64,000 bases of DNA from Fusibacter_C sp942493125 (GTDB lineage: Bacteria; Bacillota; Clostridia; Peptostreptococcales; Acidaminobacteraceae), in the NCBI GenBank assembly GCA_942493125.1, contig OW818667.1:2294001-2358000 (forward strand), in the 5' to 3' direction. The first letter of the stretch is position 1. Every line of letters starts with the position of its first letter. Shown here one piece after another: positions 1-7,224 of this stretch. The notes beneath the pieces were generated by a model. That model did not search any database, had not been told where the DNA came from, and was given only the letters and a program-made list of their open reading frames with translations. A program made the translations under genes and the position numbers.

Positions 1-2
1 AC

Positions 3-692
3 GAAAAAGGATATGGCTTAGATGGCAGTACAGGCAATTACATGTTCACTATCGACAACATGTCAACTGCTGAATATAAAACACATTTGCTCACAAAGGG
101 TCTTGATGGCTTAGCCGCCGCAGAAGTTACTGCATCTGTATTAAATGGTGTTTCTGTCCTTCCTGCGGATGAGCAACAAGATAAAATCAATGAAAATATT
201 CAGAAGATATTGGCAAACAACCCAAGTTTTGAAGGCAAAACGGTTCGAATGATCGATGGTAAATATTACGTCGTCGATCGTATGAAAGCCTCTGAAGTAA
301 CGATTGCCAGAGACTTGGAAGACCTCAATAAATTTGCGGCTGCAACCAGACTTGAAGATGTACCTGGTGATGGTTCGAATATCCTTAACATGATAGAGAC
401 AAGGCACGATGTAAAGCTCTATGAATGGGGAGCACCAGAGGATTTCATCAAATCCTTAGTTTCCAATCTCGGTGTTGATGCAGCTGAAGCGAATCGGGTA
501 TCGACAAACCAAGGCATTCTTACTAAAGATTATAGTTCTGCGCGAGATTCAATCATGGGCGTTTCACTGGATGAAGAGATGGCCAACATGATCAAGTATC
601 AGACCGCTTACAACGCCAATGCAAGAATGGTCAATATTTTTGACGAAATGCTAGATTTAGTCGTTAACAGACTTGGAACAGGCGGCAGATAG
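3..692 (+). CDS. flgK: Flagellar hook-associated protein FlgK, C-terminal part (runs in from left edge)
   Basis: FlgK (HAP1) forms the first junction ring between hook and filament and is secreted by the flagellar type III system. The frame is open from the first bases of the window (EKGYGLDGSTGNYMF...), so the true start lies upstream; the first in-window ATG at 42 is internal. The C-terminus shows the typical helix ending in AYNANARMVNIFDEMLDLVV, the D0 segment shared with flagellins, which packs into the filament core. The stop is 11 bp before the flgL start, in the usual flgK-flgL order. Identity is well supported; only about 230 residues are visible. Confidence 0.93.
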   Translation, partial: EKGYGLDGSTGNYMFTIDNMSTAEYKTHLLTKGLDGLAAAEVTASVLNGVSVLPADEQQDKINENIQKILANNPSFEGKTVRMIDGKYYVVDRMKASEVTIARDLEDLNKFAAATRLEDVPGDGSNILNMIETRHDVKLYEWGAPEDFIKSLVSNLGVDAAEANRVSTNQGILTKDYSSARDSIMGVSLDEEMANMIKYQTAYNANARMVNIFDEMLDLVVNRLGTGGR

Positions 693-703
693 GAGTTGAT
701 TAG

Positions 704-2303
704 ATGAGAGTAACCAATTCAATGCTTGTCAAAGACATGCTATGGAATTCAAACAATAACTTGGTTCAAATGGCGAAACGCCAAAACGAGATGTCAACGG
801 GCAAAGTGATCACGCGTCCATCGGACGATCCGGTTGGCATTACACAAGTCCTAAAGTACAAAACGGATATACGCGAATCGCAACAGTATTCTAAAAACAT
901 CACAGATGCTTTAGGATGGCTTGAAGTTTCAGAGAGCTCCGTCACCAATATTAAAGATATCTTGCAGCGTGTACGTGAGCTTACGGTTCAAGCTGCCAAT
1001 GGCACCAACACAGCAGAAGATACACAAAAAATCATGACTGAAGTCGAAGAGATGACTAAAGAAATTATCGTCGCTGGTAATGCAACAAGTGCAGGTCGTT
1101 ATTTGTTTACAGGACTCGAAACGAACAAAAAGCTATTCAATCCTGACGGTACATTCAACATAGATATGACTACTGAAAGACGCGATTTAAAACATGTCAT
1201 GGGTTACGAAGTTTCTGTTGGCGAGACAATGCCAATCGGTGTCCATTCAACAGATTTATTTGGTGCGGTGAGTAGCAATAGTTTCTTTGATGGCATTCTC
1301 ACTCGAAACAAGGTTGATACCAGCAAAGCCACACAATCGTTCTTGAGTGCGGGCGTTGATTTAACACACAATTTTACCACTGACGTTTTAGACCTAGAGG
1401 TTGCGGGTATCACTTATAACGTTGATGAATCGCTACTCGTCAATACACCGATGAACCCACTTACAAAAGAGCGTTTTCTGGATGTTTTAAAAGCTGCTAC
1501 AGATGGTACAACGAATTTATCCGAAGTTGCAGATATTTATTTCGATCTAAACGACAAACTGGTCATTCAGGCAAAAAAATTATGGCGCAGCAACCGTGAT
1601 TGATGATTTGGCGTTTTCTGCTTCAGCAGGCATCACAGGTGGTGTCGTTACAGCAGGAACGAATGGAACGACGGCTACAATTACAGGTACCGGTATTTTG
1701 ACTGACGCAGATGTTCTGGCAGATACAGGAAAACATACAATTATCCTACAACTCGACGATGTGCGAAAAAGTATTGAAGTTGACTTTTCTGGATTAAATA
1801 CAGTTGCCGATTTACAGACGGCTTTGCAAGGACAAATCAACGCGAGTTTTCCACCAGCAGGCACGATTACAGCTTCTGCAGTAAATGGTGGCACACTCAA
1901 TTTTACAATTAATGGTATCAATGATGGAGAAGCGCATTCACTTTCAATGGACTACGTTGTTTCTCAAGAAAGTGAAATGATCAGTGATCTTCAAGATCTG
2001 ATAGGTGCACTTGGCACAAAGGATGATGCTGTCATACAAACGTCACTCGCAAAACTCGATATTCACTTAGACAAAGTACTTACAGTCATGGGTGAGTTGG
2101 GTGGTAAAACAAACCGAATCGAATTTATCTTATCCCGTGTTGAAGAAAATGAAATTACATTCACAAGTCTTTTAAGCAAGGTTCAAGACGTTGACATGGC
2201 TGAAGCAATAATGTATTTTAAGAATCTCGAGAATATTTACAGAGCATCACTTTCTGTAGGTTCGAAAGTTATTCAACCTAGCTTGGTGGATTTTATTAAC
2301 TAA
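704..2303 (+). pseudogene. flgL: Hook-associated protein FlgL (HAP3), reading frame split by an apparent one-base frameshift
   Basis: FlgL joins FlgK to the flagellin filament. The first frame (704-1603, 299 residues) begins MRVTNSMLVKDMLWN and carries the flagellin-like N-terminal D0/D1 helices; it ends at a TGA after an out-of-frame tail. The second frame (in phase from about 1575 to 2303) continues as KNYGAATVIDDLAF and ends in the typical C-terminal helix (QDVDMAEAIMYFKNLENIYRA, shown here as positions 2191-2250). Removing one A from the seven-A run at 1573-1579 joins the two into one protein of about 530 residues. RBS is aggag before ATG 704. It could be a sequencing indel, a real mutation, or a slippage site; the downstream flagellar genes are intact, which makes a dead flgL surprising. 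Confidence 0.85.
1573..1579 (+). other. Seven-A homopolymer at the flgL frameshift
   Basis: The run sits exactly where the two flgL frames meet. With six As the codons read GCA AAA AAT TAT GGC and enter the downstream frame; with seven they read GCA AAA AAA TTA TGG and stop 21 bases later. A homopolymer of this kind can arise from sequencing error or can permit polymerase slippage. Confidence 0.7.
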
Positions 2304-2356
2304 GGAAATTGCATAATTACCTAGTAAGTTACACAATCAAGTATGGAGGCGATCAT

Positions 2357-2926
2357 ATGCCTATTCAAATAAGTACGCAGCCTTCAATTATTGGATGGGA
2401 TGTTCAAAAGGCAAAAGTAGAACAAAGTGGCAACGCACCACAGTTGCTTCAGATGGATAGCAGTGCACCCGTCTTGGACATTCAGACGATAAAACCGCAA
2501 TTGATAATTGATCAAACTGAATCGTTTGCCGATGCAGGGCGTAAGAACTTACGTGCTTTCATGAATGATTCTGTAGCCTATGGTCGACAAGTCGTTTCTG
2601 AAGGCGTTATGAGAATTGTGGATCAAGGCAATACACTCAGAGATATCCATTCTGGTGGTGATCCTATACCCGATCTAGCAATTTACAATGCCTATGAAAT
2701 GTTTGAAGTATCATTTAACTATGGCGCAATACCACAGTCACGTCCTAATATAAACATCAATAAGGGTCAGGTTAATATCAATGTAACGAGAGGAACCGTT
2801 GAAAATTCAACTGTAGACCAAAAGGTACAAATGAGCTATTCCGACTGGAAAATAGACTATTATATGAAGCAATATTCGAGCATAAATTTTAGATATGAAG
2901 AACCAAAATTTAAATTTAGCGTGTAG
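2357..2926 (+). CDS. DUF6470 (YviE-like) flagellar-locus protein
   Basis: A 189-residue soluble protein without signal peptide or membrane segment, rich in Asn/Ile strands in its C-terminal third (PNININKGQVNINVTRGTV) and ending in aromatic residues. It resembles YviE of B. subtilis (DUF6470), which has the same place between flgL and fliW; the role is unknown. Start chosen at ATG 2357 because GGAGG lies 7 bp upstream; a longer in-frame start at 2309 has no RBS. A GGAAATTGCAT dispersed motif sits between flgL and this gene. Confidence 0.8.
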   Translation: MPIQISTQPSIIGWDVQKAKVEQSGNAPQLLQMDSSAPVLDIQTIKPQLIIDQTESFADAGRKNLRAFMNDSVAYGRQVVSEGVMRIVDQGNTLRDIHSGGDPIPDLAIYNAYEMFEVSFNYGAIPQSRPNININKGQVNINVTRGTVENSTVDQKVQMSYSDWKIDYYMKQYSSINFRYEEPKFKFSV

Positions 2927-2938
2927 GAGGATAGCAAA

Positions 2939-3385
2939 ATGAAATTATTCACCAAACATTTAGGCGAAATTGAGTACGAGCAATCTAATATTATCACCTT
3001 TGGTGACGGCCTTCCTGGATTTATCGAGGAAAAAGCTTTTATCATTGTTTTGTCAGGTGATGAATCATTCCCATTCCATCATTTACAGTCAATTACGAAT
3101 CCCGATATTGCATTTATCATCACAAACCCATTTTTATTTGTGGCTGATTATGATTTTGTCGTTCCAGAAGAAGTCGTTACCAAATTAGGCATTGAAGATC
3201 TTACGGATGTCTCTATTTACACGATAACGACGATTCCTGATGAAGTTGAAAAGACAACCATCAATTGTGTTGCACCTATCGTCGTCAACAACACTATGAA
3301 CGTGGCGATGCAAGTCATTTTGCAGGACAGAACAGATATCAAACAATTGATTTTTACTCAAGTCAAAGTTCAAGGAGTTGAGTGA
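2939..3385 (+). CDS. fliW: Flagellar assembly factor FliW
   Basis: FliW binds CsrA and, alternatively, cytoplasmic flagellin. When flagellin is exported FliW is free to sequester CsrA, which de-represses flagellin translation. The 148-residue product has the family's features: LGEIEYEQSNIITFGDGLPGF near the N-terminus (residues about 8-28) and the SFPFHHLQSI segment around 43-52. RBS AGGAGG lies 7 bp before the ATG. The stop overlaps the csrA start (ATGA-type junction at 3385), implying translational coupling of the antagonist pair, which here directly precedes four flagellin genes. Confidence 0.95.
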   Translation: MKLFTKHLGEIEYEQSNIITFGDGLPGFIEEKAFIIVLSGDESFPFHHLQSITNPDIAFIITNPFLFVADYDFVVPEEVVTKLGIEDLTDVSIYTITTIPDEVEKTTINCVAPIVVNNTMNVAMQVILQDRTDIKQLIFTQVKVQGVE

Positions 3386-3609
3386 TGTTAATTTTAACCC
3401 GAAAAAAAGATGAGAGCATCATAATCGATGGCAACATTGAGATTCAGATCATAAGCATAGAAGAAGGTAAAGTCAAAATCGGCATCAATGCACCCAAGCA
3501 TATCGAAGTATACAGAAGTGAAGTCGTAGATAAAATTAAAGCCAACAATAAAGAGGCTTTAGAGACTGTGGATGCATTTGATAAATTGTCAAAAAAACTT
3601 AAGAAGTAG
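3385..3609 (+). CDS. csrA: Translational regulator CsrA
   Basis: A 74-residue RNA-binding dimer (MLILTRKKDESIIIDG at the N-terminus, conserved Arg in APKHIEVYRSEV around residues 39-50). CsrA binds GGA motifs in hairpin loops and Shine-Dalgarno sequences, and in B. subtilis represses flagellin (hag) translation. The start is the ATG at 3385 that overlaps the fliW stop; a GTG one codon earlier is possible but less likely. A sigma-D promoter begins one base after its stop codon, and candidate CsrA sites occur before all four downstream flagellin genes. Confidence 0.95.
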   Translation: MLILTRKKDESIIIDGNIEIQIISIEEGKVKIGINAPKHIEVYRSEVVDKIKANNKEALETVDAFDKLSKKLKK

Positions 3610-3610
3610 T

Positions 3611-3637
3611 TAAAGTTTTTATTGAAGGTGCCGATAT
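3611..3637 (+). promoter_or_regulatory. Sigma-D (sigma-28/FliA-type) promoter for the flagellin cluster
   Basis: TAAA at 3611-3614, a 15-bp spacer, then GCCGATAT at 3630-3637. This matches the TAAA-N15-GCCGATAA consensus at all but the last base. It starts one base after the csrA stop and predicts a transcript with a leader of about 95 nt before the first flagellin ATG. Confidence 0.92.
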
Positions 3638-3658
3638 CTTAATTAGATGACCTGCTTG

Positions 3659-3678
3659 CGGATGACGGCCGGCATCCG
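3659..3678 (+). other. Hairpin in the flagellin mRNA leader
   Basis: CGGATG (3659-3664) pairs with CATCCG (3673-3678) around the loop ACGGCCGG. No T-run follows at the right distance, so it is more likely an RNA stability or regulatory hairpin than a terminator. Confidence 0.55.
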
Positions 3679-3697
3679 AAAGTGATCATAAATTTTT

Positions 3698-3732
3698 CAG
3701 AATGGATTCTGATAATTAAATTTCAAGGAGGA
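3698..3732 (+). promoter_or_regulatory. Candidate two-part CsrA target before flagellin gene 1
   Basis: CAGAA (3698-3702) and TTCTG (3707-3711) form a stem with loop TGGA. A second GGA lies in the Shine-Dalgarno CAAGGAGGA (3724-3732). The two GGAs are 23 bp apart, resembling the paired CsrA sites of the B. subtilis hag leader. Confidence 0.6.
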
Positions 3733-3738
3733 AGTAAT

Positions 3739-4572
3739 ATGAGAATTAACAACAACTTAATGGCAATGAACACGCACAGACAGTTAGGCATCAACACTTC
3801 AGAAGGCGCTAAATCAATTGAAAAATTGTCTTCTGGATCAAGAATCAACAGAGCTGGCGACGATGCTGCAGGTCTTGCAATCTCTGAAAAAATGAGAGGC
3901 CAGATTCGCGGTTTGTCACAAGCTTCAAGAAATGCGCAAGATGGTATTTCTTTGATTCAAACAGCAGAAGGCGCACTTAATGAATCACAAGCGATTCTTC
4001 AACGTATGAGAGAATTGGCTGTTCAATCTGCCAATGATACTAACGTTGGTGCTGACCGTACAGCGATTCAAGAAGAAGTGAACGCACTTGCCAAAGAAGT
4101 CAACAGAATTGCTACTAGTACTGAGTTCAATACTCAAGCTCTATTGGATGGCAGTATGAACAGTGCTCAAATTCAAATCGGTGCAAATGCAGGCCAAAAT
4201 ATCACTGTTTCAATTGGCAACATGAAAGCAAGTGCACTTTCACTTGGTAAAGTATCCGCAAATTCCTTGATTATCTCCATTACGACTCAAGGCAATGCAA
4301 ATACTGCAATCACTACAGTGAATACAGCACTAACAACTGTTTCAACTGAAAGAGCAAAACTTGGTGCGGTTCAAAACAGACTTGAGCACACAATCAAAAA
4401 CTTAGATACAGGTGCTGAAAACTTACAAGCATCAGAATCACGTATCAGAGACGTCGATATGGCAAAAGAAATGATGAACTTCACAAAACAAAACATTTTA
4501 CAACAAGCTGCTCAAGCGATGCTTGCGCAAGCGAATCAAGCGCCACAAGGCGTTTTACAACTGTTAAGATAA
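3739..4572 (+). CDS. Flagellin, tandem copy 1
   Basis: A 277-residue flagellin. The conserved N-terminus (MRINNNLMAMNTHRQLGIN...) spans roughly residues 1-140 and the conserved C-terminus (last about 90 residues, ending QAPQGVLQLLR) forms the D0/D1 filament core. The variable middle is only about 45 residues, so surface domains D2/D3 are absent. The start is ATG 3739 with CAAGGAGGA 7 bp upstream; a further in-frame ATG at 3682 lacks an RBS and lies in the leader. It is the first of four tandem paralogues behind the single sigma-D promoter. Confidence 0.95.
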   Translation: MRINNNLMAMNTHRQLGINTSEGAKSIEKLSSGSRINRAGDDAAGLAISEKMRGQIRGLSQASRNAQDGISLIQTAEGALNESQAILQRMRELAVQSANDTNVGADRTAIQEEVNALAKEVNRIATSTEFNTQALLDGSMNSAQIQIGANAGQNITVSIGNMKASALSLGKVSANSLIISITTQGNANTAITTVNTALTTVSTERAKLGAVQNRLEHTIKNLDTGAENLQASESRIRDVDMAKEMMNFTKQNILQQAAQAMLAQANQAPQGVLQLLR

Positions 4573-4607
4573 TAGGCAAGGAAGCCTAGTATTCAATTCA
4601 AGGAGGA
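4573..4607 (+). promoter_or_regulatory. Candidate CsrA-binding hairpin plus SD before flagellin 2
   Basis: TAGGC (4573-4577) and GCCTA (4584-4588) close a hexaloop AAGGAA, and the SD AAGGAGGA is at 4600-4607. Loop and SD both contain CAAGGA, which fits the CARGGA core of the CsrA consensus. The GGA-to-GGA distance is 22 bp. Confidence 0.65.
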
Positions 4608-4613
4608 TATATT

Positions 4614-5435
4614 ATGAGAATCAATAATAACTTAATGGCGATGAACACGCACAGACAACTCGGCATCAACACTTCAGAAGGCGCAAAATCAATTGAAAAA
4701 TTATCATCAGGTTCTAGAATCAACAGAGCTGGTGACGATGCAGCTGGTCTTGCAATCTCTGAAAAAATGAGAGGCCAGATTCGTGGTTTGTCACAAGCTT
4801 CTAGAAATGCTCAAGATGGTATTTCGTTGATCCAAACAGCTGAAGGTGCTTTGAATGAATCTCAAGCGATTCTTCAACGTATGAGAGAACTTTCTGTTCA
4901 AGCTGCCAACGATACAAACGTTTTAGCTGATCGTCAGGCTGTCAAAGAGGAAGTTGTTGCACTTTCGAAAGAAGTTGAGAGAATTGCAACAAGCACTGAG
5001 TTCAACACACAAGCTTTACTAAATGGTACTATGAACAGCGCTCAAATCCATATCGGTGCGAATGCGAGTCAAAATATCACTGTTGCTATTGGAAACATGA
5101 GAGCAACTGCTCTTGGTGTTGGTACAGCAGCTGTAGCGGCAATCACTACACAAGCTGGAGCAAACACGCTAATAACAACAGTAAATACAGCCTTAACAAC
5201 AGTCTCAACAGAAAGAGCAAAACTTGGTGCGGTTCAAAACAGACTTGAGCACACGATCAAAAACTTAGATACTGGCGCAGAGAACTTACAAGCATCTGAA
5301 TCACGTATCAGAGACGTAGATATGGCTAAAGAAATGATGAACTTCACAAAACAAAACATTTTACAACAAGCTGCTCAAGCGATGCTTGCTCAAGCAAATC
5401 AAGCACCACAAGGTGTTTTACAATTATTAAGATAA
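4614..5435 (+). CDS. Flagellin, tandem copy 2
   Basis: A 273-residue paralogue of copy 1. The first 93 residues are identical in protein sequence, with only synonymous base changes, and the C-terminal 85 or so residues are the same. Differences are concentrated in about residues 94-195 (for example VLADRQAVKEEVVALSKEVER and the short Ala/Thr-rich centre). There are no D2/D3 domains. The gene lies 41 bp after copy 1 with the same hairpin-plus-SD spacer. It is the filament subunit, and is probably glycosylated by the downstream Maf/nonulosonate system on Ser/Thr in the exposed centre (inference). Confidence 0.95.
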   Translation: MRINNNLMAMNTHRQLGINTSEGAKSIEKLSSGSRINRAGDDAAGLAISEKMRGQIRGLSQASRNAQDGISLIQTAEGALNESQAILQRMRELSVQAANDTNVLADRQAVKEEVVALSKEVERIATSTEFNTQALLNGTMNSAQIHIGANASQNITVAIGNMRATALGVGTAAVAAITTQAGANTLITTVNTALTTVSTERAKLGAVQNRLEHTIKNLDTGAENLQASESRIRDVDMAKEMMNFTKQNILQQAAQAMLAQANQAPQGVLQLLR

Positions 5436-5440
5436 ACCTT

Positions 5441-5475
5441 TAGGCAAGGAAGCCTACTATAACTTTCAAGGAGGA
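5441..5475 (+). promoter_or_regulatory. Candidate CsrA-binding hairpin plus SD before flagellin 3
   Basis: TAGGC (5441-5445), loop AAGGAA, GCCTA (5452-5456), SD AAGGAGGA at 5468-5475. Same architecture and 22-bp GGA spacing as before flagellins 2 and 4. Confidence 0.65.
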
Positions 5476-5480
5476 TATTT

Positions 5481-6317
5481 ATGAGAATTAATAATAACTT
5501 AATGGCTATGAATACGCACAGACAACTTGGTATCAACACAGGCGAAGGCGCAAAATCAATCGAAAAATTGTCTTCTGGTTCTAGAATCAACAGAGCTGGC
5601 GATGATGCTGCAGGTCTTGCAATCTCTGAAAAAATGAGAGGCCAGATTCGTGGTTTGTCACAAGCTTCTAGAAATGCTCAAGATGGTATTTCTATGATCC
5701 AAACTGCTGAAGGCGCTTTAAATGAATCTCAAGCAATTCTTCAACGTATGAGAGAACTTGCGGTTCAAGCTGCCAATGATACTAATGTTGGTACTGACCG
5801 TGCTGCTGTAACTCAAGAACTTACAGCGCTTCATAGTGAAGTATCACGTATCGCTAAAAACACAGAGTTCAATACAAAAGCACTTATCGGCTCTGTTGCA
5901 GGTGCAGTTAAAATTCATATCGGTGCAAACGTTTCACAAGCAATCACAGTAACATTCAGTGATATGAGAGCATCTGGTACTAAACTGTTGTTATCCACTG
6001 GAGCTGGCGCTTTGTTGAAAGTTTCTGCAGGCAACTCAGTTGCAAATGCATTAATTACAACTGTAAACAATGCTTTGACTACTGTTTCAACTGAAAGAGC
6101 GAAACTTGGTGCTATCCAAAACAGACTTGAACACACGATTAAAAACTTAGATACTGGCGCAGAGAACTTACAAGCATCTGAATCACGTATCAGAGACGTA
6201 GATATGGCTAAAGAAATGATGAACTTCACAAAACAAAACATCTTGCAACAAGCTGCTCAAGCAATGCTTGCACAAGCTAACCAAGCACCACAAGGCGTTT
6301 TACAACTATTAAGATAA
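5481..6317 (+). CDS. Flagellin, tandem copy 3
   Basis: A 278-residue paralogue with the same conserved ends. Its centre is the most divergent of the set (TEFNTKALIGSVAGAVKIHI and a KLLLSTGAGALLKVSAGNS stretch around residues 170-190). It has ATG 5481 with AAGGAGGA 5 bp upstream. The short centre again predicts a thin filament with no outer domains. Divergence confined to the surface-facing centre suggests conserved polymerisation ends with diversified exposed faces. Confidence 0.95.
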   Translation: MRINNNLMAMNTHRQLGINTGEGAKSIEKLSSGSRINRAGDDAAGLAISEKMRGQIRGLSQASRNAQDGISMIQTAEGALNESQAILQRMRELAVQAANDTNVGTDRAAVTQELTALHSEVSRIAKNTEFNTKALIGSVAGAVKIHIGANVSQAITVTFSDMRASGTKLLLSTGAGALLKVSAGNSVANALITTVNNALTTVSTERAKLGAIQNRLEHTIKNLDTGAENLQASESRIRDVDMAKEMMNFTKQNILQQAAQAMLAQANQAPQGVLQLLR

Positions 6318-6352
6318 TAGGCAAGGAAGCCTAATATAAAATTCAAGGAGGA
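6318..6352 (+). promoter_or_regulatory. Candidate CsrA-binding hairpin plus SD before flagellin 4
   Basis: TAGGC (6318-6322), loop AAGGAA, GCCTA (6329-6333), SD AAGGAGGA at 6345-6352. The stem begins directly after the stop codon of flagellin 3. Confidence 0.65.
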
Positions 6353-6358
6353 TATTTT

Positions 6359-7168
6359 ATGAGAATCAATAACAACTTAATGGCTATGAATACACACAGA
6401 CAACTTGGTATCAATACAGCTGAAGGCGCAAAATCAATCGAAAAATTGTCTTCTGGTTCTAGAATCAATAGAGCTGGCGATGATGCTGCAGGTCTTGCAA
6501 TCTCTGAAAAAATGAGAGGCCAGATCCGTGGTTTAACGCAAGCTTCAAGAAATGCACAAGATGGTATTTCTATGATTCAAACTGCTGAAGGCGCTTTAAA
6601 TGAAACGCAAGCGATTCTTCAACGTATGAGAGAACTTTCAGTTCAAGCAGCCAATGATACTAATGTTGGTGCAGACCGTTTAGCTGTTAAAGAAGAAATT
6701 ACTGCTTTATCAAGCGAAGTAACTAGAATTGCAACAAGCACTGAATTCAATACTCAAAAGTTATTGACAGGCGCTTTAAATGCTGTGATTCAAATAGGTG
6801 CAAATGCATCACAAAGCATTAACGTAAGAATTTCTGCAAGTATGGGTACTGCTTTGTTCTCTGCAGCAATCGTCGTTACGACACAAGCAGGCGCAAACAC
6901 TGCAATTACAACTACAAACAACGCCCTTACGAAAGTTTCTACACAAAGAGCTAAATTGGGTGCTATCCAAAACAGATTAGAGCACACAATCAAAAACTTG
7001 GATACAGGTGCTGAGAACCTTCAAGCTTCTGAATCACGTATCAGAGACGTCGATATGGCAAAAGAAATGATGAACTTTACAAAACAAAACATCTTGCAAC
7101 AAGCTGCTCAGGCTATGCTTGCTCAAGCAAATCAAGCGCCACAAGGCGTGTTACAATTGCTAAGATAA
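6359..7168 (+). CDS. Flagellin, tandem copy 4
   Basis: At 269 residues, the shortest copy. Its conserved N-terminus is MRINNNLMAMNTHRQLGINT and its C-terminus ends QGVLQLLR. The centre (INVRISASMGTALFSAAIVV) differs from all others, and two small changes (TQASRNAQ, NETQAILQ) mark the N-terminal half. It is followed within 18 bp by a strong terminator that closes the flagellin transcript, so its abundance should equal that of the other copies unless mRNA processing intervenes. Confidence 0.95.
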   Translation: MRINNNLMAMNTHRQLGINTAEGAKSIEKLSSGSRINRAGDDAAGLAISEKMRGQIRGLTQASRNAQDGISMIQTAEGALNETQAILQRMRELSVQAANDTNVGADRLAVKEEITALSSEVTRIATSTEFNTQKLLTGALNAVIQIGANASQSINVRISASMGTALFSAAIVVTTQAGANTAITTTNNALTKVSTQRAKLGAIQNRLEHTIKNLDTGAENLQASESRIRDVDMAKEMMNFTKQNILQQAAQAMLAQANQAPQGVLQLLR

Positions 7169-7185
7169 TCAATAAAACAACTTTT

Positions 7186-7214
7186 AAAAAGCCGACAGTT
7201 TGTCGGCTTTTTTT
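7186..7214 (+). terminator. Intrinsic terminator after the flagellin cluster
   Basis: GCCGACA (7191-7197), loop GTT, TGTCGGC (7201-7207), then seven Ts to 7214. The T-run runs straight into the GGAGGT ribosome-binding site of the next gene, so any maf expression from the flagellin promoter depends on read-through. Confidence 0.95.
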
Positions 7215-7224
7215 GGAGGTATTC

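Noticed and set aside
3659..3715. Terminator between csrA and the flagellin genes
   Set aside because: The T-run (about 3692-3697) is too far from the hairpin, and the sigma-D start lies upstream, so it would abort the flagellin mRNA.
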